Below are positions 15,755 through 23,623 of a DNA stretch of 29,163 nt, in pieces. The notes beneath the pieces are model-generated. The model ran no database searches. It saw only the letters and a list, made by a program, of their open reading frames with translations, and was not told where the DNA came from. The translations under genes were made by a program, and so were the position numbers. The stretch comes from an uncultured Nitrospira sp. Lineage in GTDB: Bacteria > Nitrospirota > Nitrospiria > Nitrospirales > Nitrospiraceae. The number at the start of each line of letters is the position of its first letter. Position 1 is the stretch's first letter. Location: assembly GCA_946479785.1 (NCBI GenBank), contig CAMLHQ010000038.1, forward strand, positions 1 through 29,163. Reading direction: 5' to 3'.

Positions 15755-16573
15755 TTATTTCGCATCGCGAGCGCAGCGGAATCCGGTCGATTCGTTCCGG
15801 ACCGATGGGTCGCTGTCTACGCGTGTGAAGATGCGAACCGTCGGGGTTTCATTTTGCCAGCCCGATCCGCGCAGTACGCGCTCGGTGCCGGTCTCCGGAC
15901 CCTTGGGATTCTTGTTGGGACTCTTCTCATAGTACCGCGGGTCATACCAATCGTTGACCCATTCCCAGACGTTGCCCGCCATATCGTAGACCCCGTACGG
16001 ACTCTTGCCTGCTTCGTAACTGCCGACCGGCATCAAGGTCTTCTCGCCGATCCATTTTTGATTGTAGTTGAGATGCTTGGCCGTGGGTTCGACGTTGCCC
16101 CAGGGGAAGCGCCAATCATTGTTCCCCTTGGCGGCCTTTTCCCATTCCGCTTCCGTCGGGAGACGTTTACCGACCCACTTACAGTACGCGTCGGCGTCCG
16201 CCCAATCTACGTTCACCACAGGACGGTCGGTGAGCGATTCCGCGATCACCTCGCCCTGCCAGAGGTTCCTGGTAGGATTCTTCGGGTTCTGAGGAACACG
16301 GTGGCCGGTCGCCTTCACGAACTCCACATAGCGGCCGTTCGTCACTTCATACTTGTCAATGTAATAGGCGTCGAGATGGACCTCATGCCGAGGATATTCA
16401 TCCCGCCCGCCGTCGCGGTCACCGGGCGGAACACCCATAGGAAAGGAGCCCGCCGGAATCAAGACCATCGGGGCGCCGTCTTTTCCCGGGAGGGGCGAAT
16501 CCGCCGCCGACAGACCCAAGGGACTGAAGAGGACAAGGCCGATGACGGCGAGCGGCAATACAGGCATCTGCAT
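15755..16573 (-). CDS. Exported SUMF1/FGE-fold protein, copy 2 (no catalytic cysteine pair)
   Basis: The 272-residue protein has a signal peptide (to about residue 22) and a complete SUMF1 domain: MVLIPAGSFPMG, DKYEVTNGRYVEFVKATGH, RPVVNVDWADADAYCKWVGKRLPTEAEWEKAAKG, FPWGN, GVYDMAGNVWEWVNDWYDPRYY, LRGSGW and GFRCARDAK. Like copy 1 it lacks the Cys pair of active formylglycine-generating enzymes, so a structural, ligand-binding or maturation role is more likely. AAGGAG lies seven bases before the ATG at 16573; the frame open to 16651 has no such signal. It is read towards the HemD-like gene on the same strand but 45 bases downstream of that gene's start. Shared end motifs (PKGPE-GT) tie it to copy 1. 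Confidence 0.88.
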   Translation of the reverse strand: MQMPVLPLAVIGLVLFSPLGLSAADSPLPGKDGAPMVLIPAGSFPMGVPPGDRDGGRDEYPRHEVHLDAYYIDKYEVTNGRYVEFVKATGHRVPQNPKNPTRNLWQGEVIAESLTDRPVVNVDWADADAYCKWVGKRLPTEAEWEKAAKGNNDWRFPWGNVEPTAKHLNYNQKWIGEKTLMPVGSYEAGKSPYGVYDMAGNVWEWVNDWYDPRYYEKSPNKNPKGPETGTERVLRGSGWQNETPTVRIFTRVDSDPSVRNESTGFRCARDAK

Positions 16574-16610
16574 GAGCGACTCCTTTATGTACTCGAACGA
16601 ATAAGTTGGC

Positions 16611-16619
16611 ATCGTAGCA
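16611..16619 (-). promoter_or_regulatory. Possible extended -10 (TGCTACGAT) for SUMF1 copy 2
   Basis: On the minus strand TGCTACGAT lies ~38 bases before the ATG at 16573. It resembles the TGCTACACT upstream of rpsU. No clear -35 is present. The remaining gap 16574-16802 holds GC-rich sequence and no gene. Confidence 0.4.
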
Positions 16620-16802
16620 CAACAACAAGTCGACCCGCAGCCGGGTTCCATACGGCGAAATTCAAATTGACGGCGATCAAGGGGCCCACCTACTATACGG
16701 CTTGCTGCGGCCGCGCTTGGGAAATGGCGCGTCCTCGGCGCGCCTGGGCGGGGCGGTTAAGATCGTTGGCCTTCTTGAACAGCCTGTTGGAGAGAGAATT
16801 CT

Positions 16803-17246
16803 ATGTCTCGTTCGCTTCATCGTGGGCTCAGACATGTGGCATTGCGGGTGACGAATCTGGCGCGGTCGCGGGCGTTTTATGAGCAACTCCTCGGCATGCG
16901 GGTGGTGTGGGAGCCGGATGCCGACAATGTCTATTTCAGCTCCGGGACCGACAATCTTGCGTTGCATCAGATCTCTAAAGGGGAGCTCGCCGCCTATCGG
17001 CCTCCGACCGGTCAGTTGCTGGATCATATCGGTGTGATTCTCGACAATCCGCAGGCGGTTGATCAGATGCATCATGACATTGCATCCAGAATCGAATCGT
17101 TAGGAGGCAGGATTGCCAAAACGCCCAAGCAGCATCGAGACGGCAGCTATTCGTTTTATTTTTCCGATCCCGATGGCAACGTCATCCAAGCGCTCTACGA
17201 ACCGACGATCAGCAAGTTACAGATAGGATTGAGCAACGAGGACTGA
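16803..17246 (+). CDS. VOC-superfamily protein (glyoxalase/bleomycin-resistance/dioxygenase fold)
   Basis: The 147-residue protein is one vicinal-oxygen-chelate unit of two beta-alpha-beta-beta-beta modules. It has candidate metal ligands His11 (LRHVALRVTNL), His75 (LDHIGVIL) and Glu133 (NVIQALYEP). The motif FYEQLLGMRVVWEP and the ending FYFSDPDGNVIQ are typical. This layout fits a small metal-dependent lyase, isomerase or dioxygenase, but the substrate is not predictable. The ATG has a GAGAG stretch just upstream. It is followed after 30 bases by the metallo-beta-lactamase-fold gene and then by the epimerase, all on the same strand, suggesting an operon. Confidence 0.85.
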   Translation: MSRSLHRGLRHVALRVTNLARSRAFYEQLLGMRVVWEPDADNVYFSSGTDNLALHQISKGELAAYRPPTGQLLDHIGVILDNPQAVDQMHHDIASRIESLGGRIAKTPKQHRDGSYSFYFSDPDGNVIQALYEPTISKLQIGLSNED

Positions 17247-17276
17247 GCACTAAGATATTGTCAGCCTAGGGAAGTC

Positions 17277-18908
17277 ATGAGCAATATCTGGAACAATCTG
17301 CCTCGCGATCATTATCTCAGTCTTGCTCCCTGGTGCTGGGTGCAATTGGAGAGCGCCGAAGCGCCCGGCCCGTTTCCCTTTGTCGCCGGGGTCGCTCGGG
17401 AAGTCGTTGCCAGCCTCCAAGAAGCTCACCAGCTGCTCGCGAGTTCAATTGATACGGCGATCAGCGACGTCTTTTCAAAGCGGGCTCCGCTCGACGACCC
17501 TGACCGCAGGCGGCGCCTGGAAGATGCCTACGCCGAGCTGGTGAATTCCCGTCCCTACTTAAGCCGGCACATTCACTGCGGCCGCCAGCCGGACGGCAGC
17601 TTCCGATGGGAATTTCCGACTGATCCGGCGAAATCCTCGACCGTCACCAACGGTGGCCTGCGCATCTTTCATTCAGTTAAGCGGCAGGCCATTCCGATCG
17701 GCTTTGATCAGCGGCCGCTCGGGCCGATGGTCGGGAAACTTCTCGGCATGCTGGACGGCACTCACCGAACAGAAGAGATCAAAACGGTCGTCATCTCGTC
17801 ACCGCGAGAGGCACAACCTGTTTTGACGCGTCTCATGGAATCGTTGCATCAGTATGAATGTTTGCGCAGTTCGCCACAGACCTCGATACGCCAGCGCTGG
17901 TTCGACGTCGTGCAGGACCGCGATACCGTCCACCTCGGCCATGCGGCGCTACTGTACCGCCAACAGGACAACATCTTCCTGTTCGATCCCTGGCTGTTGC
18001 CCTGGTTTGCGGAATCTTCCGTGCCGTCGTTATGGGGATCGCTCCTTCCGAAACCCGCGGCGATCTTCCTCACGCACGACCATGACGACCATGTCGATCC
18101 CCGTACCCTGCTGCATTTGCCAAAAGAAACGCCGATCATCGTGCCCAGCCGACGAAACCGGAAGAAACTACACTACGATTATCTGTCGCTTCTTCGAGAG
18201 CTGGGGTTCGGGCATGTTGTTGAATTGGCCCATGGCGAAACCTGGCCCTTCGAAGGGGGTACGGTCGTGTCGGTCCCTTTCTACGGGGAAGATCCGTGTG
18301 ACTTGGAGATGCCCCGTAACTGTTATCTGATCAGCGATCGAGGGCATAACGTATTGGTTCACGCCGACAGCGGGCCGACAAACGATGGACGATCGGCGTT
18401 GAAGGATGATGTCATCAAACGGTTGGTCGATAAGTATGGTCCGATCCCGTTGCTGTTTGCCTCACAACAGCAGTTACTCGAAGTGCGCAGTCATGCCGCC
18501 CATGCCGCGCTGTCTCATCCTGGGAAATGGCTGGACGTCGGCGAGAACGGCTATCTGACCAACGCCTATCTGGCCGAGCTCTGCGCCGCGGCGCAAGCCA
18601 AACTCTTCGTCTCCTATGCCACCGGAGGCGCTGAATGGTATCCCGATCATCTCTCGTTCATGTTCAGCCGGCGCAATCCCGCCAGAACGGCGTTACTCAC
18701 TGCGCATTGGGAGCCGCCGGAAAATCTGAAAGCCCTTCTTGCGCCTCACGCCTGCGGGTATCATTACGCTCAGGCGCTCGAACTCTACCGGGAAACAGGC
18801 GACGGACGGGTCGAGGTGCGACCGACCGGAGACGCCCTCGCGCCGCTGACTCTCTATCGCGCGGTACATGGCGAGCCTCCCTTTATGAAGCAGGAGGACC
18901 GGGCTTGA
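17277..18908 (+). CDS. Metallo-beta-lactamase-fold hydrolase with N-terminal extension and PqqD-like segment
   Basis: The 543-residue protein has a C-terminal metallo-beta-lactamase fold of the UlaG/CMAH-like type. Its DPWL at 237-240 is followed by the metal motif THDHDDH (266-272), and further candidate ligands are in VHADSG and the HLSF/AHWEPP region. Residues ~1-125 resemble nothing I know. Residues ~128-198 look like a small winged-helix PqqD/RRE-type unit: PLGPMVGKLLGMLDGTHRTEEI, then a helix ending ESLHQYECL. PqqD-type domains bind peptides in RiPP synthesis, and PqqB is itself a metallo-beta-lactamase-fold enzyme. A peptide-modifying role is therefore a hypothesis, but no precursor peptide or radical SAM gene is visible here. 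Spacing to the next gene is 28 bases. Confidence 0.75.
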   Translation: MSNIWNNLPRDHYLSLAPWCWVQLESAEAPGPFPFVAGVAREVVASLQEAHQLLASSIDTAISDVFSKRAPLDDPDRRRRLEDAYAELVNSRPYLSRHIHCGRQPDGSFRWEFPTDPAKSSTVTNGGLRIFHSVKRQAIPIGFDQRPLGPMVGKLLGMLDGTHRTEEIKTVVISSPREAQPVLTRLMESLHQYECLRSSPQTSIRQRWFDVVQDRDTVHLGHAALLYRQQDNIFLFDPWLLPWFAESSVPSLWGSLLPKPAAIFLTHDHDDHVDPRTLLHLPKETPIIVPSRRNRKKLHYDYLSLLRELGFGHVVELAHGETWPFEGGTVVSVPFYGEDPCDLEMPRNCYLISDRGHNVLVHADSGPTNDGRSALKDDVIKRLVDKYGPIPLLFASQQQLLEVRSHAAHAALSHPGKWLDVGENGYLTNAYLAELCAAAQAKLFVSYATGGAEWYPDHLSFMFSRRNPARTALLTAHWEPPENLKALLAPHACGYHYAQALELYRETGDGRVEVRPTGDALAPLTLYRAVHGEPPFMKQEDRA

Positions 18909-18936
18909 TGGGCCGTTTTTATAAAGAAGGATACAC

Positions 18937-19959
18937 ATGACCGAAACGAAATCCCTCACACTCGTGACCGGCGTGGCCGGGTTCATCGGATTTCACGTCG
19001 CCCAGCGTTTGATCACCCGCGGCGACCAAGTCATCGGCCTCGACAGCGTCAATGACTACTACGACGTGCGGCTCAAAGAGGAACGCCTCGCTCAGCTGAC
19101 GCCCTTGAACGGTTTCCAGTTCGTGAAGTTGGATTTGGCGAACCGTCAGGGCATGAAGGAGTTATTCGCGGAATATCCCATCCGCCGCGTGGTCCATCTT
19201 GCCGCTCAAGCCGGGGTGCGCTACTCGCTCGTCAACCCGCACGCGTATACCGACAGCAACATCGAAGGCTTCATGAACATTCTTGAAGGCTGCCGCCAGG
19301 CGAAGATCGAGCACCTGGTCTATGCCTCGTCGAGTTCCGTCTACGGCGGCAATACGCAGATGCCCTTTTCGATTCACGACAACGTGGATCATCCGGTTTC
19401 GCTCTATGCCGCGAGTAAGAAGGCCAACGAATTGATGGCCCATTGCTATGCCCATCTCTACCGGATTCCCTGCACGGGCCTGCGCTTTTTTACGGTGTAC
19501 GGACCTTGGGGACGACCCGATATGGCCTTGTTCATTTTTACGAAGGCGATCTTGGAAGGACAGCCGATCGAGGTGTTCAATCACGGCAAGATGCGGAGAG
19601 ACTTTACGTACATCGACGACATCGTCGAAGGAGTCATTCGTACGTTGGATCGTCCTGCGACACCCAATTCCTCATGGTCGGGGGACAAGCCGGACCCGGG
19701 CACCAGTTCAGCCCCGGCACGGCTCTATAACATCGGCAACCATCAGCCGGTGGAACTGCTGCATTTCATTCAGGTGTTGGAGCAAGCGCTCGGCAAAAAG
19801 GCGGAGAAGAAACTGATGCCGCTGCAGCCCGGCGATGTGCCGGCCACCTATGCCGACATCGAGGATCTCTCTCGGGACGTCGGGTTCAAGCCCTCCACGC
19901 CGATCGAAGTGGGGATTCCTCGTTTCGTCGAATGGTATCGGAACTTCTATAAAATATAA
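18937..19959 (+). CDS. NAD-dependent epimerase, UDP-glucuronate 4-epimerase-like
   Basis: This extended short-chain dehydrogenase inverts C4 of a UDP-sugar, most likely UDP-glucuronate to UDP-galacturonate, for capsule or lipopolysaccharide. At 340 residues it has the usual length. The NAD motif is GVAGFIG (12-18) and the catalytic pair is Tyr157/Lys161 (YAASK), with Ser in YASSSSVYG. The stretches [28 protein letters not shown] and [14 protein letters not shown] are hallmarks of the UDP-glucuronate 4-epimerase (LspL/CapI-type) group rather than GalE. AGAAGGA lies before the ATG. It is the last gene of the row beginning at 16803, and a strong hairpin follows. Confidence 0.88.
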   Translation: MTETKSLTLVTGVAGFIGFHVAQRLITRGDQVIGLDSVNDYYDVRLKEERLAQLTPLNGFQFVKLDLANRQGMKELFAEYPIRRVVHLAAQAGVRYSLVNPHAYTDSNIEGFMNILEGCRQAKIEHLVYASSSSVYGGNTQMPFSIHDNVDHPVSLYAASKKANELMAHCYAHLYRIPCTGLRFFTVYGPWGRPDMALFIFTKAILEGQPIEVFNHGKMRRDFTYIDDIVEGVIRTLDRPATPNSSWSGDKPDPGTSSAPARLYNIGNHQPVELLHFIQVLEQALGKKAEKKLMPLQPGDVPATYADIEDLSRDVGFKPSTPIEVGIPRFVEWYRNFYKI

Positions 19960-19960
19960 A

Positions 19961-19991
19961 AAGGGCGTCAAGCCAGATGGCCGACGCCCTT
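19961..19991. terminator. Bidirectional terminator between convergent genes
   Basis: AAGGGCGTC (19961-19969) pairs perfectly with GACGCCCTT (19983-19991) over a 13-base loop. On the minus strand the stem is followed by a T-rich tail (TTTATATTTTAT), so it is a good Rho-independent terminator for the 20016-20600 gene. For the plus-strand epimerase the tail is poor but the stem is strong. Confidence 0.75.
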
Positions 19992-20015
19992 GATGTTGAC
20001 TGATTCCGATGTCGC

Positions 20016-20600
20016 TTACTGGCAGCCGACCGGAACGAATCCTGTTCCGAATATTCTCGACAACGCTTGGTACCGGGCGTTGTCATAGAACGAAAAGCTC
20101 GGCCACCGCTGGTTTCGCCACGTGAGGTCTCCACCATAGGACGGGTCGGTTCCGTAGAAAAACCCACCGCGCGTTTTTTGAACCAGATTAATCCACTCGC
20201 CGTAGAGGGAGCACACTTCGGCTTGCACAGACCCGCCGGACCACGCGATGCTCGAGTGCCAATTCTGCGCCCATTCGGGAACACTCGGTCCTCGCGTACC
20301 CATAGTGGCTGGAGAGCGATCCATGGAGTACGGCATGTCGTAGGACGGTGTCGCAGCGTAAGGCGACCGATACGTCGGCATGTTGTCCAGTGACGGCACG
20401 ACCGACAACTCTCTGAGCGTCATCAGCTTACAGCCGGTCTGTTCCTTGTTCGTATAGATGGACGAGCCGTCCGCCTGCATGCATTCCCACATCCGTGCGG
20501 GATCGGACTTCGCCGTCTCCGATGTATCCGAGAGCGCCGGGGTTGCAGCCATGACCAGCGTGGCTGCTGCGACCAGCGAGAAGAATATGAACGGCCGCAT
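20016..20600 (-). CDS. Secreted protein with an N-terminal DUF4124-like segment
   Basis: The 194-residue protein has a signal peptide (ATPALS cleavage region, residue ~25). A short DUF4124-like segment follows (MWECMQADGSSIYTNKEQTGC), a pattern usually found in small periplasmic proteins. The rest is rich in Tyr, Ser, Pro and Trp with no recognisable fold; several Cys could form disulfides. The ATG at 20600 has GGGAGG seven bases upstream, which excludes the ATG at 20633. A TTGTCA/TATCAA promoter with 17-base spacing lies ~50-75 bases before the start, and the terminator at 19961 follows the stop, so it is a single-gene transcript. Function is unknown. Confidence 0.75.
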   Translation of the reverse strand: MRPFIFFSLVAAATLVMAATPALSDTSETAKSDPARMWECMQADGSSIYTNKEQTGCKLMTLRELSVVPSLDNMPTYRSPYAATPSYDMPYSMDRSPATMGTRGPSVPEWAQNWHSSIAWSGGSVQAEVCSLYGEWINLVQKTRGGFFYGTDPSYGGDLTWRNQRWPSFSFYDNARYQALSRIFGTGFVPVGCQ

Positions 20601-20648
20601 AAAGCACCTCCCGTGAAATGACGTCGTACGCATGGTAAATCGCTTTTC

Positions 20649-20677
20649 TTGATAGTACTAACCGGTCGTGCTGACAA
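20649..20677 (-). promoter_or_regulatory. Probable sigma-70 promoter for the DUF4124-like gene
   Basis: On the minus strand TTGTCA (20677-20672) and TATCAA (20654-20649) are separated by exactly 17 bases and lie ~50 bases before the ATG at 20600. Confidence 0.55.
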
Positions 20678-20728
20678 GCTATGCTAGTGGCGAGGAAACC
20701 GTCTATTCATCTTTGGAGGGGGGTCTTG

Positions 20729-21457
20729 CTACCGAGGCCTGGTATCTGTAAATCGGCTCTCGTGGCCGATTCGAGCCAGCTTGCTGATCGCTGCCTCCGG
20801 GGTGACGCCCTGGAAGTTCTGAACGGTAGCATCCGCTTCGCCCAGTTTATCAACCGGATAGGTCGTGGCGAGCGCCAGGACGCACATGCCGGCGGCTTTC
20901 GCGGATTGAATCCCGGCAAGGGAGTCTTCGATGACCAGACATTCTACCGGTTCGATCGATTCGGAGAGGAAATGACCGGCGTTGAGGCGTTCGTGAGTCA
21001 GGCGATAGATCGCCGGATCCGGTTTTCCGACCGGACAGTCCTCGGCGGCAACGATTACCTCAAAATCGTGTTCGATCGGAGTGCCGGCCAACGCTGCATC
21101 GATTTGCGCACGACGGCCTCCCGAAGCAATCGCGAGCCGATACCGGTCTTTGGCGGCATTCATGAATTCGATGATGCCCGGAAACAGTTCTGGTTTGTGA
21201 AGCGCGGTGTAGTCGCGAAACAAGTCCGCTTTCCGATCCATGATTCGCGACAACAGCCTCTCATCACAGGTTCCATCACGCGCAGTGAGCAACATCCTTG
21301 TGCAGGTGCGCTCGTCCATGCCGAGATAGGCGCCGTAGTACTCCTCCTTGGTCAACGAGAGATTCTCCTCGGCCAACGCCTGCTGAAAGCAGACGAGGTG
21401 AGGAGTTTCGTCGTCCGCGATGACGCCGTTGAAATCGAAGATGATCGCCCGAATCAT
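20729..21457 (-). CDS. HAD-superfamily hydrolase (beta-phosphoglucomutase/phosphatase type)
   Basis: The 242-residue protein is a subfamily I HAD enzyme with a helical cap. Motif I is FDFNGVIAD: the nucleophile Asp8 is present but the usual second Asp is Asn10, a variant also known from homologues beginning DFNGV. Motif II is ASGG, motif III is the Lys in VGKPDPAIY, and motif IV is VIEDSLAGI. The layout fits a sugar-phosphate phosphatase or phosphoglucomutase, but the Asp-to-Asn change may alter catalysis, since the second Asp acts as acid/base in most phosphatases. It is divergent from the antiporter, whose start is 124 bases away. The substrate is unknown. Confidence 0.85.
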   Translation of the reverse strand: MIRAIIFDFNGVIADDETPHLVCFQQALAEENLSLTKEEYYGAYLGMDERTCTRMLLTARDGTCDERLLSRIMDRKADLFRDYTALHKPELFPGIIEFMNAAKDRYRLAIASGGRRAQIDAALAGTPIEHDFEVIVAAEDCPVGKPDPAIYRLTHERLNAGHFLSESIEPVECLVIEDSLAGIQSAKAAGMCVLALATTYPVDKLGEADATVQNFQGVTPEAAISKLARIGHESRFTDTRPR

Positions 21458-21505
21458 AGCCAGCCACTGTACCGAACCATTTTATCCGCAACAAGCAGGT
21501 AGAAC

Positions 21506-21534
21506 TTGTTCGTTTCGCCCCGCTGGGGTATTCT
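21506..21534 (+). promoter_or_regulatory. Possible sigma-70 promoter for the antiporter gene
   Basis: TTGTTC and TATTCT are separated by 17 bases and lie ~50 bases before the ATG at 21582. Both hexamers are partial matches. Confidence 0.35.
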
Positions 21535-21544
21535 CCGCCCTACA

Positions 21545-21557
21545 GGATGTTGAAAAT
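21545..21557 (+). repeat. Half-site GGATGTTGAAAAT of an interspersed motif
   Basis: The motif GG(A/G)TGTTGAAAAT occurs here in the antiporter leader and again, as GGGTGTTGAAAAT within an inverted repeat, at 29105. This copy has no inverted partner nearby. Confidence 0.35.
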
Positions 21558-21581
21558 AGCCACGCCTCGCAAATTCCTGCC

Positions 21582-23582
21582 ATGACCGACTACGGCGTGC
21601 TCGGTAATCTGCTCGTCATCTTCTCCGTCTCGATTGCCGTTGTCTTTGCATTCCATCAGTTCCGGCTTCCCTCCATCGCTGGTTTTTTGGTGGCTGGCGC
21701 ACTGATCGGCCCGCACGGATTGAATCTCATCGCGGACATCAGCATGGTCCAAATCTTGGCCGAGATCGGTATCGTGCTCCTCCTCTTCACGATCGGCATC
21801 GAATTCTCGTTGGTCCAGCTGGCTTCGTTGCGCCGGCTCCTGTTCGTGGCAGCGCCGATCCAAGTCGGGGGCGTGTTGCTCGTCGCATGGCTGGGAGCCA
21901 TGCTGGTCGGGCTGACGTGGCAACAGGGCATCTTCTGGGGATTCCTGTTCTCGCTCAGCAGCACAGCGATCGTCTTGAAGGCGCTCGCCAATAAAGGCGA
22001 CAGCGATTCGATACACGGCCGCACGACGATCGGCATTTTGATTTTCCAGGATCTCGCCGTCGTGCCGATGATGCTCCTGACGCCGATTCTGGCCAGCCGT
22101 GGAGATGGATCGGCTCTGTCGATTCTCTATACGTTGGCCAAATCGACCCTCGTGGTGGGATTGGTCATTGCCGCCGCCTGGTATGCCGTTCCCAAGTTGC
22201 TCGAACATATCGTCCGCAGCAGAAGCCGCGAATTGTTCCTGTTGACAATCATCGTGCTCTGTCTCGGCATCGCCTGGCTGACCTCCTTGGGGGGACTGTC
22301 TCTGGCGCTGGGGGCGTTCATCGCCGGCCTGGTCATTTCAGAATCAGAGTATAGCCACCAGGCGATGGCGGAGGTGCTGCCGTTTCGAGACAGTTTCAAC
22401 AGCCTCTTTTTCGTCTCGATCGGGATTCTGATGGACTGGCGTGTGTTGCTTGAGCATCCAGTGGTGGTCACCGGCCTTTTGCTGGCGATCCTCCTCGTCA
22501 AGTTCGTTACCGGTGCAGGCGCCTCGCTGGTCGTCGAGATTCCGCCGCGTTCCGCGATCATGGTGGGCGTGGCGTTGGCTCAGGTCGGAGAATTCAGTTT
22601 CTTGCTGGCCCAACAGGGGCAAGAGAGTGGCTTGTTGCGCGGCGATCCCTATCAAGTGTTTCTTGCGGTCTCGGTGCTCTCGATGATCGTCACGCCGTTC
22701 TTGATGCAGTGGTCGCCAGCAATGGCCCGCCGCGTCGAAGCGGTGCAGCGGCTCCGGCATTGGCTCCCGACCAGGACGGAAGCGCATGTGCTCAGGACGG
22801 AAGGAACGAACATCCGGCTCAAGGATCACGTCATTATTGTCGGTTACGGACTGAACGGCAGAAACCTGGCCCGTGTGCTGAGCGAAACTGAGATCCCGCA
22901 TCTTGCATTGGACCTCGACGGCGATACGGTCCGTCGTGAATCACGCCACGGCGTACCCATCTATTATGGCGATGCCACCAATCCCAACGTACTGCGCCAC
23001 GTGAAGATCGAAGAGGCCAAGGTGCTGGTTGTGGCCATCTCCGATCCCTTCATCACCAGGCGGACAGTGCAGTTGGCCAAAGGGCTCAATCCGAAGATCC
23101 GCGTCGTCGTGCGGACCCGGTATCTGCGTGAATTGCAAGAACTGCACGATCTTGGTGCGGATGATGTCGTGCCGGAGGAGTTCGAAACCTCGATCGAAAT
23201 TTTCACGCTGGTCCTCCGGAACTACAATTTGCCCCAGGAGTTCATCACGGGAAAAGCTGAACAGATCAGGCGGGAAGGCTATGCGCTGTTACGGCGGAGT
23301 GAATTGCCCGAACTCGCGCATCATCTGCGCGGCGGGACGTTGACCGACGCGGAAGTCGAGACCTGCCGCATTGACGACGATTCGCCTGCCATCGGAAAAA
23401 CCTTCGCCGATCTCTCGATTCGTCCCCGTACGGGAGCCTCGATCATTGCTTGGACGCGCAATGGGGTCACAGAGTCGAATCCCTCCCTCAAAACGAAACT
23501 GAATGGCGGCGACATCGTCGTGTTGCTCGGGTCTCGCACGCAGATCCGCCGTGCAATAAGTCTGTTGCTGTCAGGCGATTAA
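21582..23582 (+). CDS. CPA2 monovalent cation/proton antiporter with RCK domains (KefB/YbaL-like)
   Basis: The 666-residue inner-membrane protein has about a dozen membrane segments in residues ~5-385 with CPA2 signatures: FLVAGALIGPHGL, LLLFTIGIEFSL, SLSSTAIVLKALANKGD and FVSIGILMDW. A cytosolic TrkA-N/RCK nucleotide-binding domain (~415-535, GYGLNG in HVIIVGYGLNGRNLARVL) and a C-terminal TrkA-C domain (~580-665) follow. Such proteins exchange K+ for H+ and are gated by nucleotides, in Kef proteins also by glutathione adducts. No KefF/KefG partner is nearby, so YbaL-like is the better comparison. The frame is open from 21420, but the first membrane segment begins just after the ATG at 21582, which I chose. 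There is no strong Shine-Dalgarno. Confidence 0.9.
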   Translation: MTDYGVLGNLLVIFSVSIAVVFAFHQFRLPSIAGFLVAGALIGPHGLNLIADISMVQILAEIGIVLLLFTIGIEFSLVQLASLRRLLFVAAPIQVGGVLLVAWLGAMLVGLTWQQGIFWGFLFSLSSTAIVLKALANKGDSDSIHGRTTIGILIFQDLAVVPMMLLTPILASRGDGSALSILYTLAKSTLVVGLVIAAAWYAVPKLLEHIVRSRSRELFLLTIIVLCLGIAWLTSLGGLSLALGAFIAGLVISESEYSHQAMAEVLPFRDSFNSLFFVSIGILMDWRVLLEHPVVVTGLLLAILLVKFVTGAGASLVVEIPPRSAIMVGVALAQVGEFSFLLAQQGQESGLLRGDPYQVFLAVSVLSMIVTPFLMQWSPAMARRVEAVQRLRHWLPTRTEAHVLRTEGTNIRLKDHVIIVGYGLNGRNLARVLSETEIPHLALDLDGDTVRRESRHGVPIYYGDATNPNVLRHVKIEEAKVLVVAISDPFITRRTVQLAKGLNPKIRVVVRTRYLRELQELHDLGADDVVPEEFETSIEIFTLVLRNYNLPQEFITGKAEQIRREGYALLRRSELPELAHHLRGGTLTDAEVETCRIDDDSPAIGKTFADLSIRPRTGASIIAWTRNGVTESNPSLKTKLNGGDIVVLLGSRTQIRRAISLLLSGD

Positions 23583-23623
23583 TCAAGCTCTTCAAGCCAG
23601 CCAGACTATAATTCAACGGGCTG

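Noticed and set aside
13470..16573. Calling the SUMF1-domain proteins formylglycine-generating enzymes
   Set aside because: Both lack the cysteine pair in the C-terminal active-site stretch, and no sulfatase gene is nearby.
16724..16742. A GC-rich palindromic stretch (GGCGCG...CGCGCC) before the VOC gene
   Set aside because: It is short, has no T-run and sits in generally GC-rich intergenic sequence; I cannot separate it from chance.
15731..16882. A 383-codon plus-strand open frame
   Set aside because: It is the antisense shadow of SUMF1 copy 2 and runs into the VOC gene; it has no family pattern and no ribosome-binding site.
21540..22208. A 222-codon minus-strand open frame
   Set aside because: It is antisense to the membrane part of the antiporter and is rich in charged residues in the way antisense frames of membrane proteins are.
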